A stretch of 64,000 nt of DNA from Psittacicella hinzii (GCF_003585885.1 NZ_NRHC01000037.1:1-64000); one strand, 5' to 3'; positions 18,859 through 27,106 are shown, counted from the first letter of the stretch. Notes: generated by a model from the letters alone, not told the origin. Translations and numbers: made by a program.

Positions 18859-19427
18859 TTAACCCAGAGCTCCAATTAATTAAAAATTTAACACATACAA
18901 ATCCTTACCTCAATGTGCTAATAAAAAAACACGAGGTAAGAGTAATATTATCTCCTTCGATTGAGGAGTGTCAGATTAGCTTAAATGAATTTTACTTACT
19001 TTAAGTAAGTTCATTGACTAAATTCCAATATTACCTATATAAAGCTAACATTTACTTCATATTAAATATTAGACGCTTACGGTGAGAGACAAATAATTAT
19101 TAAGTGGAAGAAAGCTCTTAACTTTCTTGTAAGCTAGTCATACCGAGGTCTAGTTATATTCAACGAACAACTCAAGGTATAGATAAGTGATTGCCTCATA
19201 CAATCAAATCTTATCCGCTAATCCAGTGCAAGATAGGTTTTTATAATATTTTCCTTGCTATACGTACCATATATAGAACTCTCACGTTTAACACTATATA
19301 CGGAGACACTAATATTCTTTAAAAAACTACTAGAGGTGATTCCCTTTCATCTTGAAGTACAACCACGTAATAGTAATGTCTTTTTATCTGAAATTCGATT
19401 TTCGTTTCGGATAAATATTAATATCTG
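18859..19427 (-). promoter_or_regulatory. Long structured 5' leader of the S10 operon
   Basis: Between the S10 promoter and rpsJ lie about 570 nt without a credible gene. On the minus strand several hairpins can form: CTTACCTC / GAGGTAAG (18904-18911 with 18933-18940) with a T-rich internal strand just before rpsJ, a palindrome ACTTACTT / AAGTAAGT extended by AATGAA / TTCATT (about 18986-19015), and GATAAG-TGATTG / CAATCA-CTTATC (19182-19215). In E. coli the S10 leader is about 170 nt and binds L4. An equivalent role here is inference. Confidence 0.6.
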
Positions 19428-19433
19428 CGCAAA

Positions 19434-19462
19434 ATTATAGCATAGTCAAAAAGTAAATGCAA
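19434..19462 (-). promoter_or_regulatory. S10 operon promoter
   Basis: On the minus strand -35 TTGCAT (19457-19462) is separated by 17 bp from -10 TATAAT (19434-19439), and the -10 is preceded by TGC, giving an extended -10. The predicted start is near 19427. Confidence 0.75.
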
Positions 19463-19628
19463 ATGTTTTTAGATCTTTTTTAATGTAGAACATTAAAGAG
19501 AGCAATCTCGCTACTTTAAGCTAAGTTCGCCTCCTCTACATTATTGACTATCTCTAGCTTTTTTTCTAGCTTATAACTGAATTAGTTTATAATAGCAAGA
19601 AAAACAAACATATTACTAAGGCTAATTA

Positions 19629-20750
19629 ATGAAAGTTGTTTTTATTGATAATCTACAGTTTACTTGCCCCTCTATTAAACAGGAACTACAACATCTTTTT
19701 TCTAAAGAATGGTTAGAAGACATCTACTTACAAGAAATTAAGGAAAAGCTTTTAGAGATAAACATTCCTTATATAGATGCTAACAAGATAATCTCTTTAG
19801 CAGACTATCAAAATATCCCCTATAAAAAAGAACCTGATTTTTACTCACAAGAAATTAAAGATAATGATATCTTGCGCAGCAAATACTTTTATAAGCTTTT
19901 TCAAATACTTGGCGAAGCAAAGGGTAAACAATGGCTTGATTCTTCATTTGCAGACCTTAAAAAAGAAGAGAATGCAATTTATCAAACTCTTAGCAAGAAA
20001 AAAGACAACCTAAAAGAAAGTAAAGAAGTTCTTGAGCAGATTTACTTAAACACCTTAAGCGATCTAGATTTACTCGCACGCAAAGATGAATGGGTATTAC
20101 TTTTAGATAAGCATGCAATCCTCAATCCTGAATTCTTTGAAAACTTAAAACGTTTTACTAAATACAAGATTACTCCAGATGTTATCTGTTTAAGCGAACC
20201 TACACATGAACAAGCTTTAACTAACTTTTTAGTAGATCTTGCACAAGATCAACAAGCTGAAGCTAAGTCAGATTTAGATGAGCTATATCGCCATACAGCA
20301 GAACATCTAAATAAAGGTAATAAGATCGCTGATCTTTGTAAAATTATCTTTGAGCCAAAATATCGTCCAGAGTTTGATTATAAGTTTGCTTATGCTTTTT
20401 ATACCAAACCTCTCAATTCTTACTTTTTTGTAAAACGCTATGACTCTAGCTTTGCAACTAGTGCTTTTTTAATTAGACTTAGCACTATGCAAACGGTTGG
20501 TAAAAAAGCAACTCTTGATCGTCTGGCTAATGATATTTTTACTCTAGCTTTAGGTAACTCTACCCCTGATATTGCTTTTGTAAGACCATCTTGGGCATTA
20601 GCCCCTAATCTTGAAGCAAACCTAGTTAAACTTCCGCAAAATCCTATTTTCCGTTATTTTGATAGCAAAGCCCGCGGATTTACTAGCTATTTTAGACAAT
20701 TACGTCTTACAGCAAGTCTTGATAGCGATAACTTTGATAATTTAAAATAA
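19629..20750 (+). CDS. Hypothetical protein, possible degenerate family-25 glycosyltransferase
   Basis: A 373-residue protein without signal peptide or membrane segment. Its order of features loosely resembles glycosyltransferase family 25 (LPS-type): an opening strand MKVVFIDNL, IPYIDA near residue 53, DEWVLLLDKHAIL near 152 where GT25 enzymes have a hydrophobic strand ending in EDD, and a TSAFLIRLSTMQTV block with a following D...P near 275-330. The acidic metal-binding triad is not intact (LDK). Residues 100-140 are Lys/Glu-rich and may be coiled. It stands alone between the S10 promoter and proQ. Function uncertain. Confidence 0.7.
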   Translation: MKVVFIDNLQFTCPSIKQELQHLFSKEWLEDIYLQEIKEKLLEINIPYIDANKIISLADYQNIPYKKEPDFYSQEIKDNDILRSKYFYKLFQILGEAKGKQWLDSSFADLKKEENAIYQTLSKKKDNLKESKEVLEQIYLNTLSDLDLLARKDEWVLLLDKHAILNPEFFENLKRFTKYKITPDVICLSEPTHEQALTNFLVDLAQDQQAEAKSDLDELYRHTAEHLNKGNKIADLCKIIFEPKYRPEFDYKFAYAFYTKPLNSYFFVKRYDSSFATSAFLIRLSTMQTVGKKATLDRLANDIFTLALGNSTPDIAFVRPSWALAPNLEANLVKLPQNPIFRYFDSKARGFTSYFRQLRLTASLDSDNFDNLK

Positions 20751-20821
20751 GCGATTTTTGTGATCTATTACTCTTTTTTAGAAAAAAGTTTCACGTTTTG
20801 CTATTTTTAATAAAAAATTGA

Positions 20822-20926
20822 TATACAAATATATCTTTTATTTGTATAATGTACTTAAGTGCGACTCCAAAACATTTGTTCAATTAAACTTCTAAACTAA
20901 AAGTTTGAGAAGTTTTCTAAGGAGTT
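20822..20926 (+). promoter_or_regulatory. proQ upstream region: palindrome over the -10 and a structured leader
   Basis: A perfect 10-bp inverted repeat, TATACAAATA / TATTTGTATA with 7 bp between (20822-20848), overlaps a TATAAT box (20845-20850). The presumed transcript then has nested stems: ACTCC / GGAGT (20864-20868 with 20921-20925) enclosing AAACTTCT / AGAAGTTT (20886-20893 with 20908-20915). The proQ ATG is about 120 nt further on. The spacer 20751-21048 otherwise holds nothing I recognise. Confidence 0.5.
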
Positions 20927-21048
20927 TGAGTTATTTTAGTTAAATTAATTTACTTAACTCATTTTTACTTACATAAAACAATATACATTAAACTCACTTA
21001 AACCTATTTATAAATAGGCAAGGCACTTACACCTAGGGATTAAAAAAC

Positions 21049-21855
21049 ATGTCAGAAGAAAAAAAATCATTCACACCAAGAGCAAATGTAACAAGACGCT
21101 CTAATAGCACAACTGTTGGTGGACGTCGCTTTGGCACTAGCGCTCCACGCGGAAATGGTAAACCATCTTTTGGTAATAAACCAAACCAATCACGTGGTAA
21201 CTTCCGTAAACCAGCACAACGCAAACCTCTTACAGAACAAGAAAAAAGAATTCTTGAAGAGAAAAAAATTAAACGTCAACGTTTAGATGAAACTTATGAA
21301 GTTCTACACGCTAAATTCCCTAAGGCAATTGATCGTGAAAACATTAAGCCATTAGCGGTAGACGTTCATAAACAATTATTTGAATTAACTACTGAAGACG
21401 GTCCATTACGTAAATCTGCTATTCGTCAATTCTTAGCTAGCTACATTCGTAATGATGATTACCACGCAGCTGCGTTAAAACACAAAAAACGTTTTAACTT
21501 AGAAGGTGAAGCTGTTGCTGATATTGATGAAGCAGAACTTCAATACCACCGTCAGAACATGAGAAAGAAAGCTCCTGTTCGCAAACCAGCATTTAACAAA
21601 AAACCAGGTTTTGGTGCAAGAAAACCAGGCGCACACAATCGCCAAGGTGGAGCTCGTCGCCCAGGTAACAATGACGACAGAAGAAACTTTAAACCAAACA
21701 ACCGTTTCACAGCTTCATTCACTGTAGGTCAAAAAGTTATCGCTGGTGAAAACCGCGCTGGTACGGTAAAAGAAGTTATCGGTGACCGTGTAAGAGTTAC
21801 TTTAGATAACGGTATTACTTTATTATTTGCGGCAAATCAAGTTCGCAAAGCTTAA
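21049..21855 (+). CDS. proQ: RNA chaperone ProQ
   Basis: FinO-domain RNA-binding protein that stabilises small RNAs and mRNA 3' ends. The 268-residue protein has a basic Gly/Asn/Arg-rich N-terminal extension (1-60), the FinO/ProQ domain (about 70-170, with FPKAIDRENIKPLAVDVHKQ and IRQFLASYIRN), a basic low-complexity linker (170-220), and the Hfq-like C-terminal domain FTVGQKVIAGENRAGTVKEV. E. coli ProQ lacks the long basic N-terminal extension. A strong terminator follows. Confidence 0.92.
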   Translation: MSEEKKSFTPRANVTRRSNSTTVGGRRFGTSAPRGNGKPSFGNKPNQSRGNFRKPAQRKPLTEQEKRILEEKKIKRQRLDETYEVLHAKFPKAIDRENIKPLAVDVHKQLFELTTEDGPLRKSAIRQFLASYIRNDDYHAAALKHKKRFNLEGEAVADIDEAELQYHRQNMRKKAPVRKPAFNKKPGFGARKPGAHNRQGGARRPGNNDDRRNFKPNNRFTASFTVGQKVIAGENRAGTVKEVIGDRVRVTLDNGITLLFAANQVRKA

Positions 21856-21897
21856 TTTACTATAAGTAAAGAGCCTTACTCAAACAGAGATTAAATA

Positions 21898-21933
21898 AAA
21901 ATCCCCCTATGTAAGTTTTACATAGGGGGATTT
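21898..21933 (+). terminator. Terminator after proQ
   Basis: A 15-bp stem AAATCCCCCTATGTA / TACATAGGGGGATTT closes a short loop, 43 nt after the proQ stop. It is GC-rich at the core, but the T tract is short. Confidence 0.8.
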
Positions 21934-21980
21934 GCGCATTTGCACTTTTGCCCAAACAGGAAAATAACAGACAAACGAAA

Positions 21981-22022
21981 TAAGGGAGTAGGTAATTGTT
22001 AACCTACTCCCTTATTATTTTG
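21981..22022. terminator. Terminator between proQ and rpsT
   Basis: The stem TAAGGGAGTAGGTAA / TTAACCTACTCCCTTA (21981-22013) lies in the proQ/rpsT convergent spacer, with T-rich sequence on the plus side (TTATTATTTTGTT) and TTATTTCG on the minus side. It probably ends rpsT transcripts and backs up the proQ terminator. Confidence 0.75.
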
Positions 22023-22084
22023 TTAAATCACTTGCATATTACAAGTAAATTCAACCCGTGATATCAAAATATCAATTACACTGA

Positions 22085-22369
22085 TTAAGCTTGTTCAGCT
22101 AATGCAGCCTCAGCAGCACGGATACGAGCTACTAATTTAGATTTGTGGTTAGCTGCTTTGTTAGCGTGGATTAAGTTTTTAGAAGCCATACGGTCTACAA
22201 CTTTTTGCATTTCCACGAATGCAGCTTTAGCTGCGTCGATATCTTTAGCTTCAACTAAAGCGTATACTTTTTTGATGTGAGTACGCATCATTGAACGTAA
22301 AGATTGGTTGTGTTTACGACGTTTTTCAGATGTAATTGCGCGTTTTTTAGCAGATTTGATATTAGCCAC
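22085..22369 (-). CDS. rpsT: 30S ribosomal protein S20
   Basis: Primary 16S rRNA-binding protein made of a three-helix bundle. The 94-residue protein begins [20 protein letters not shown] and contains [22 protein letters not shown], both diagnostic of S20. It is monocistronic, with its own promoter and terminator, as usual for this gene. Confidence 0.98.
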   Translation of the reverse strand: MANIKSAKKRAITSEKRRKHNQSLRSMMRTHIKKVYALVEAKDIDAAKAAFVEMQKVVDRMASKNLIHANKAANHKSKLVARIRAAEAALAEQA

Positions 22370-22457
22370 GTTAGAACTCCAATATATTAAATAAAAAAAT
22401 TAAAATGAATACATATAGGAGACACTCTATATGACTTTTTATATCGAGATCGAGAGT

Positions 22458-22486
22458 ATTATACAATAATTGTCTATTGATTTCTA
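22458..22486 (-). promoter_or_regulatory. rpsT promoter
   Basis: Minus strand: -35 TAGAAA (22481-22486, four of six matches), 17-bp spacer, perfect -10 TATAAT (22458-22463). The predicted leader of about 80 nt ends at the rpsT ATG. Confidence 0.6.
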
Positions 22487-22674
22487 GAATTTATTTGTAA
22501 AAATTTTCTATCCCGCTTTTAAAAAGTTTTAGACCTTTTTGACTATATTTTTACCACTAGCGAAGTTTTTTCGATTATAATTTATTTTTTCGTTCTTATT
22601 ATTTTTCGCTTTTTACTTAATTTAAGATAAAATTAAAAAGGTGGAAAAATAATTTTAGGAATTTTTCCTTAATT

Positions 22675-23004
22675 TAGACAGTTGAGACAGTATATATATA
22701 ACCGTCACTTTCAATTTAAGTACAGCAGGGATAAACTTTTGCTACATTTAAAGCTTCTTTAGCTTATAGGTTTATCACCTAATCTTAATCCCCTCCGTTG
22801 TATGGAAGACTTATGATTAAAAATGCTGTCGATAGAGTTTTAAGTAATTTTTTTACGTGCTGTAACTCTATGTACGCATCGTCGGGTAAATTGGAAGCTT
22901 TTGCATTAGCGCAAAGAATAAGATCTTATCACTCTCTTGATGTTTATATAACTTAACCGTTATATGTAATGTATCGGCTGTTGTTTGTGTTAACGGCTTT
23001 TTTT
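22675..23004 (+). ncRNA. Candidate structured leader RNA / attenuator upstream of sstT
   Basis: A promoter-like pair, TAGACA (22675-22680) and TATAAC (22697-22702, 16-bp spacer), is followed by stems GATAAAC / GTTTATC (22730-22736 with 22770-22776), ATAGAGTT / AACTCTAT (22832-22839 with 22864-22871) and TTTGC / GCAAA (22900-22915). A terminator-like CCGTTA / TAACGG (22957-22962 with 22991-22996) is followed by seven T. It matches no RNA family I know (not 6S, tmRNA, RNase P, 4.5S or the common riboswitches). Either a leader that controls sstT or an independent small RNA. Confidence 0.45.
22813..22956 (+). CDS. Possible 47-codon leader peptide in the sstT leader
   Basis: ATG-started frame of 47 codons with GGAAG five to six nt upstream. 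It begins MIKNAVDRVLSNFF and ends SLDVYIT, with two adjacent Cys and six Ser. Its TAA stop (22954-22956) directly abuts the left arm of the terminator-like stem, the geometry of a translated attenuator. It spans the strong ATAGAGTT / AACTCTAT hairpin, so it could equally be a chance frame inside an RNA gene. Confidence 0.3.
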   Translation: MIKNAVDRVLSNFFTCCNSMYASSGKLEAFALAQRIRSYHSLDVYIT

Positions 23005-23096
23005 CGCACATACATTTTTATAAAGATCCTTGTTCATTTCGCAGTTTAAATAACTATTTTTTAATAATTATTTTCTGTTTACGAGGTAATTCACTA

Positions 23097-24338
23097 ATGT
23101 TAAAGCCTATTTCATATTTATTTCGTGGTAGCCTGATTTTGCGAATTCTAATCGCAATTATTTTAGCCCTAGGCTTCTACTATATTGCTCCAGTAGTTTC
23201 TTCTCATGTTGCTATTTTAGGGCAATTATTTATTACTTTACTACGCTCTATAGCTCCTTTCTTAGTATTTATTTTACTAATTGCTGCTATTATTAAAGCT
23301 GATTCTGGAACAAACAAAATCATCAGAGCTATTGTTATTACCTATATAGCAGCAACTCTTATTTCTGCATTAATTTCAGCTAGCATCACTTTACTAGCTC
23401 CACCTGTAAAAGTTAGTTTAGTTGGTATTGACGCTTCAAGTATTCAACTAGCTAAAGAAGAAAGTGCTTTACAGGTTCTTCAAACTCAATTCTTACGTAT
23501 GTTTGAAAACCCAATCAAAGCTTTAGTTGAGTCTAACTTCTTAGCATTACTAACTTGGTCAGTATTCTTTGGTATGGCTTTCCGTTTTTGTAAACAAAAC
23601 GTTAAAGACATCTTATTTGAAATCTCTGACGCAACAGGTCGTGTAGTTGGTTGGATTGTACAATTAGTACCAATTGGTGTTTTTGGTATTTTCTCTGATG
23701 TACTTGTAAACCACGGGGTAGCAGAGTTATCTAAATATGCTCAATTAATTCTTTTACTATTATCAGTTTACCTAGTAATTGAATTTATTTTCTACCCAAT
23801 CGTTGGCTTTATCTTTACGCGTAAAAACCCATATCCTTTATTATTTAAGTGTGTGGTAATTTCGGGTATTCCTGCGTTCTTCTCACGCTCATCAGCGGCA
23901 AATATTCCTGTTAACTTAAAAGCTGCAGATGGCTTTGGTATCCCACGTAGTGTTTCTGCTTTTATTATTCCATTAGGTGCTAATATTAGCTTAACAGCAG
24001 CTGCGGCAACTATTACCGTACTTTCAATTACTCTAGCGCAAAGTTTAAATATTGAAGTACACTTCTTATCAGCTTTACTAGCTTGTGTGGTGGCTTCTCT
24101 ATGTGCTATTGGTTGTTCTGGTGTTCCAGGCGGTTCATTACTAATGATCCCAATTGCGGCTTCATTATTTGGTATCCCACCTGAAATTTCAGCACAAATG
24201 ATTGGTATCGGTTTCTTAATCGGTGTTATCCAAGACTCGGTTGAAACTGCAGTAAACTCATCAGGTGATATCTACTTTACTAAAGTAGTTTCTGACTACT
24301 ACGGTGTTAGTGAAGATCCTAATTACGAAAACGATTAA
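23097..24338 (+). CDS. sstT: Serine/threonine:Na+ symporter SstT
   Basis: Inner-membrane secondary transporter of the DAACS (glutamate-transporter-like) family, importing serine and threonine with sodium. The 413-residue protein has eight predicted transmembrane helices with two re-entrant loops, and the family motif FFSRSSAANIPVN near residue 262 plus GCSGVPGGSLLMIPIA near 342, close to E. coli SstT in length (414) and pattern. A GAGG Shine-Dalgarno lies before the ATG. Expression is probably set by the structured leader upstream. Confidence 0.95.
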   Translation: MLKPISYLFRGSLILRILIAIILALGFYYIAPVVSSHVAILGQLFITLLRSIAPFLVFILLIAAIIKADSGTNKIIRAIVITYIAATLISALISASITLLAPPVKVSLVGIDASSIQLAKEESALQVLQTQFLRMFENPIKALVESNFLALLTWSVFFGMAFRFCKQNVKDILFEISDATGRVVGWIVQLVPIGVFGIFSDVLVNHGVAELSKYAQLILLLLSVYLVIEFIFYPIVGFIFTRKNPYPLLFKCVVISGIPAFFSRSSAANIPVNLKAADGFGIPRSVSAFIIPLGANISLTAAAATITVLSITLAQSLNIEVHFLSALLACVVASLCAIGCSGVPGGSLLMIPIAASLFGIPPEISAQMIGIGFLIGVIQDSVETAVNSSGDIYFTKVVSDYYGVSEDPNYEND

Positions 24339-24351
24339 TAATCGATTTAAG

Positions 24352-24384
24352 AAAAAAGTTCCTCTCATGAGGAACTTTTTTCTG
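24352..24384 (+). terminator. Terminator after sstT
   Basis: The 13-bp stem AAAAAAGTTCCTC / GAGGAACTTTTTT with a TCAT loop and a T tract, 13 nt after the stop. Confidence 0.9.
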
Positions 24385-24392
24385 TTTCAAAG

Positions 24393-24427
24393 TAAATTCT
24401 GCTAAAATCTCTAAATTCTGCTAAAAT
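24393..24427 (+). repeat. 16-bp direct repeat upstream of potD
   Basis: TAAATTCTGCTAAAAT occurs twice without mismatch, at 24393-24408 and 24412-24427, a 19-bp period. It lies between the sstT terminator and potD, 80-115 bp before the potD start, so it may be an operator or a recent slippage duplication. Confidence 0.7.
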
Positions 24428-24506
24428 AAGAAAATAAAGTTATTCTCAAACATGCAATTATAAAGCATACTTTTTATTAACCACTAGTAGATTACTAGTC
24501 TTAAAA

Positions 24507-25586
24507 ATGAGGTTTTATAAATTGAAAAAATTATTTCTAGCAAAGGCTTTTACAGCTTTTGGGGTTTCACTTTTTTCATTATCTAATCTTAACACAGCTT
24601 TTGCAAATCAAGATACTCCAGGAAAAGTTTTATACGTTTACAACTGGACTGAATATATCCCTACAGATGTATTAAAACAATTCACTGATGAAACTGGTAT
24701 CCAAGTTCGCTACTCTACTTATGAAAGTAACGAGGAGTTATACTCAAAGCTAAAGCTTGTTAAGGGAGAAGGTTATGATTTAATCTTCCCTTCTAGTTAT
24801 TACGTTAACCTACTAAAAGATGAAGGTTACCTACGTAAGCTGGACCACAGCAAGATTAGAATGGATAACGTTCTTCCTGAATTATTAAAACATGAGTATG
24901 ATCCAAACAATGAATACTCTATCCCCTATACTTACGGTTTTACTACTTTAGCAGTTAATACTAACATGTATGACATTAAAGAAGTGACTAGTTGGAAAGA
25001 CCTGTGGAAACCACAATACAACAACATCACTTTATTAAACGACGTGTTAGATAACTTCTCTATGGGTCTTTTAGCATATGGTTATGACCCTAACAATGCT
25101 ACAGACGAACAAGTAGAAGAAACTTTTGAGCATTTAAAAGTTCTTTCTAATAAGGTAGTACAATTTAATTCTGACTCTCCAGAAGTTCCTTACATTGAAG
25201 GACAATCAGGCATTGGTATGATCTGGACAGGTTCTGCTTTCCGCGCGCACTTAGAAGGCAACTCTGAAATAAAAGTTGTTTACCCTAAAGAGGGAGCTAT
25301 CCTTTGGATCGATAACTTTGCAATTCCTGCAAAAGCGAAAAACGTAGCAGGTGCCTATGAGTTTATTAACTTCATTCTTCGCCCTGATATCGCTTTAAGA
25401 ATTGTTGAAGAAATGGGTTTCCAAACTTCAAATAGCAAAGTTAAAGCTTTAATGCCTACAGAATGGCAAAACGATCCTGCTCTTTTCCCACCAGAAGAAG
25501 TTTACAAAAAAGCGATTATGAACAACATTCCAACTTCTCGCTTAGAATTCTTTAACAACTTCTGGAATCGTATTAAAGTAGAATAA
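24507..25586 (+). CDS. potD: Spermidine/putrescine-binding periplasmic protein PotD
   Basis: Substrate-binding component of the PotABCD polyamine ABC importer. The 359-residue protein has a signal peptide (about 1-34, ending NTAFA) and the mature start of the PotD family, VLYVYNWTEYIPTDVLKQF, followed by ETGIQVRYSTYESNEE. WTGSAF and WIDNFAIPAKAKN further on match the polyamine pocket region. potA, potB and potC are not adjacent. An in-frame TTG at 24522 is preceded by GAGG at 9 nt and would give a more usual MKKLF signal; the ATG at 24507 has no Shine-Dalgarno, so the true start is open. Confidence 0.93.
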   Translation: MRFYKLKKLFLAKAFTAFGVSLFSLSNLNTAFANQDTPGKVLYVYNWTEYIPTDVLKQFTDETGIQVRYSTYESNEELYSKLKLVKGEGYDLIFPSSYYVNLLKDEGYLRKLDHSKIRMDNVLPELLKHEYDPNNEYSIPYTYGFTTLAVNTNMYDIKEVTSWKDLWKPQYNNITLLNDVLDNFSMGLLAYGYDPNNATDEQVEETFEHLKVLSNKVVQFNSDSPEVPYIEGQSGIGMIWTGSAFRAHLEGNSEIKVVYPKEGAILWIDNFAIPAKAKNVAGAYEFINFILRPDIALRIVEEMGFQTSNSKVKALMPTEWQNDPALFPPEEVYKKAIMNNIPTSRLEFFNNFWNRIKVE

Positions 25587-25618
25587 CTTATTTTTTTAAC
25601 GCTTTATAATTGAGATTT

Positions 25619-25654
25619 TTTAATGCCCATAGTTAAAAACTATGGGCATTAAGC
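25619..25654 (+). terminator. Hairpin terminator after potD
   Basis: A 15-bp stem TTAATGCCCATAGTT / AACTATGGGCATTAA with a short A-rich loop, 33 nt after the stop. The T tract after it is weak. Confidence 0.65.
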
Positions 25655-25901
25655 TTATTAATCCCTACAGAGTTATTAGAGGTGGAGCATTAACTAAGCT
25701 CAAAGCGTATCATAGCATTATAGTAAAACGAGGTTTTGCTATAACCTCACAATAATAAATAAAAATAAATCAAATTAATTAACTAAGCAACTAGTTATAA
25801 AAATAACGGATAAATTTTATTTCTTTTATTTTTAACTAATCCCCTAATTACCTCAAAAATTAATTTTTGAACTCTTTTGATCAATAATTAGTCTACCAGC
25901 T

Positions 25902-25976
25902 TATCACAATTGTGATATAAATCACAATTTCACAACTTTTTGTTGCAGATTATAAATATTTAAATAAAATAATAAT
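25902..25976 (+). promoter_or_regulatory. CRP site and promoter for the acetoin reductase gene
   Basis: TGTGA-TATAAA-TCACA at 25911-25926 is a perfect match to the CRP core. It extends to a palindrome with 9-bp arms AATTGTGAT / ATCACAATT (25908-25929), overlapped by TATCACAATTGTGATA (25902-25917). About 60 bp downstream TTGCAG (25943-25948), 16 bp and TAAAAT (25965-25970) form a weak promoter whose start near 25977 puts the site at about -58 to -61, a class I position. The remaining spacer 25655-26153 is AT-rich, with nothing else recognised. Confidence 0.7.
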
Positions 25977-26153
25977 TACTACTTTATTTACCGGTCAAAT
26001 TTGACCTTGTTAAATATTAAATTATGTTTAATCCATTTCATTTAATCATTAGGTAAATGGGTATTTTCTCGTATAGATTTTTTTCTGACCATTAAATCTA
26101 TATTTGTTTTAACTATTTTATTTAAATCGTTTTTATGATTTAAGGAGTTTATA

Positions 26154-26927
26154 ATGTCACAAAGAGTTGCTGTTGTAACCGGATCAGCTGGAGGCTTAGG
26201 AAAGGGGATAGCCCTCAGACTTGCTGAAGATGGATTAGCTATAGTACTTCATGATATCAATAAAGAACTTTTATCTGTAACAGAAAACGAGTTTAAAGAA
26301 AAAGGCTATAATGTTATAGCTGTTGTTGGTGACGTACGTAAAAAGTCCGACATTGACAATCTTGTAAATAAAGCAGTTGAAGCATTCGGTTCGGTAGATG
26401 TTTTTGTCAACAACGCTGGAATAGAGTCAGTAGAACCTTTAGAAGAAATAACATCAGAGAAGTTTGATCTTGTTTTTGATGTTAACGTTAAAGGTGTACT
26501 GTTTGGGACACAGGTTGCTGCAAAACAAATGAAAAAGCAACCGACCGGCGGGAAAATAATTAACGCTTGTTCTATTGCAGGACATGAGTCTTATGAAATG
26601 CTTTCTCTATACTGTGCAACTAAACACGCAGTTAGATCATTTACACATTCTTCAGCTAAGGAATTAGCTAGATATAATATCACCGTAAATGCTTACTGCC
26701 CAGGTGTAGCTGCTACAGCTATGTGGGATCGCATTGATGAGGCTTTTGTAAAACATAAAGGTTGGGAACCTAAACAAGCTTGGGATACATTTACTAAAAA
26801 CATCTTAGTAGGTCGTCCTCAGGTAGCAGATGATGTTGCCAAACTTGTTAGTTTCTTAGCCTCTACGGATTCTGACTATATTACAGGTCAAACCATCCTA
26901 ACAGATGGTGGAATGGTGTTTAGATAG
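26154..26927 (+). CDS. budC: Acetoin/diacetyl reductase (2,3-butanediol dehydrogenase), SDR family
   Basis: NAD(H)-dependent short-chain dehydrogenase. The 257-residue protein has the TGSAGGLGKG cofactor loop, NNAG near residue 88, and the YCATK catalytic pair near 155. KIINACSIAGH, VNAYCPGVAATAMWDRID and the C-terminal TILTDGGMVFR closely follow the BudC/ButA acetoin reductases, which reduce diacetyl to acetoin and acetoin to butanediol. No budA or budB is nearby. The CRP site upstream implies expression when preferred sugars are scarce. Other SDR polyol activities cannot be excluded. Confidence 0.85.
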   Translation: MSQRVAVVTGSAGGLGKGIALRLAEDGLAIVLHDINKELLSVTENEFKEKGYNVIAVVGDVRKKSDIDNLVNKAVEAFGSVDVFVNNAGIESVEPLEEITSEKFDLVFDVNVKGVLFGTQVAAKQMKKQPTGGKIINACSIAGHESYEMLSLYCATKHAVRSFTHSSAKELARYNITVNAYCPGVAATAMWDRIDEAFVKHKGWEPKQAWDTFTKNILVGRPQVADDVAKLVSFLASTDSDYITGQTILTDGGMVFR

Positions 26928-27106
26928 GCTCCTCATCTTCTATCATCATAAACTAGACATTATTAAAGAGATTAGCTGGCATATCTTTTTTAATAACCGT
27001 TCTCATTATTCATAATTTTAGGAGTTATAATAATCATTAATTTAGAATTTGCTTTGTTGTCTAAATTATTGATATCTATAACTTATATTTAACAAACATA
27101 AAATTT

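Noticed and set aside
19255-19440. 61-codon frame in the S10 leader
   Set aside because: It ends at the S10 promoter, runs antisense to the leader and has no Shine-Dalgarno.
22675-23004. sstT leader as 6S RNA, tmRNA, RNase P RNA, 4.5S RNA, GcvB or a lysine/glycine riboswitch
   Set aside because: The conserved core words of these RNAs are not present; only a G/U-rich stretch in the terminator loop recalls GcvB.
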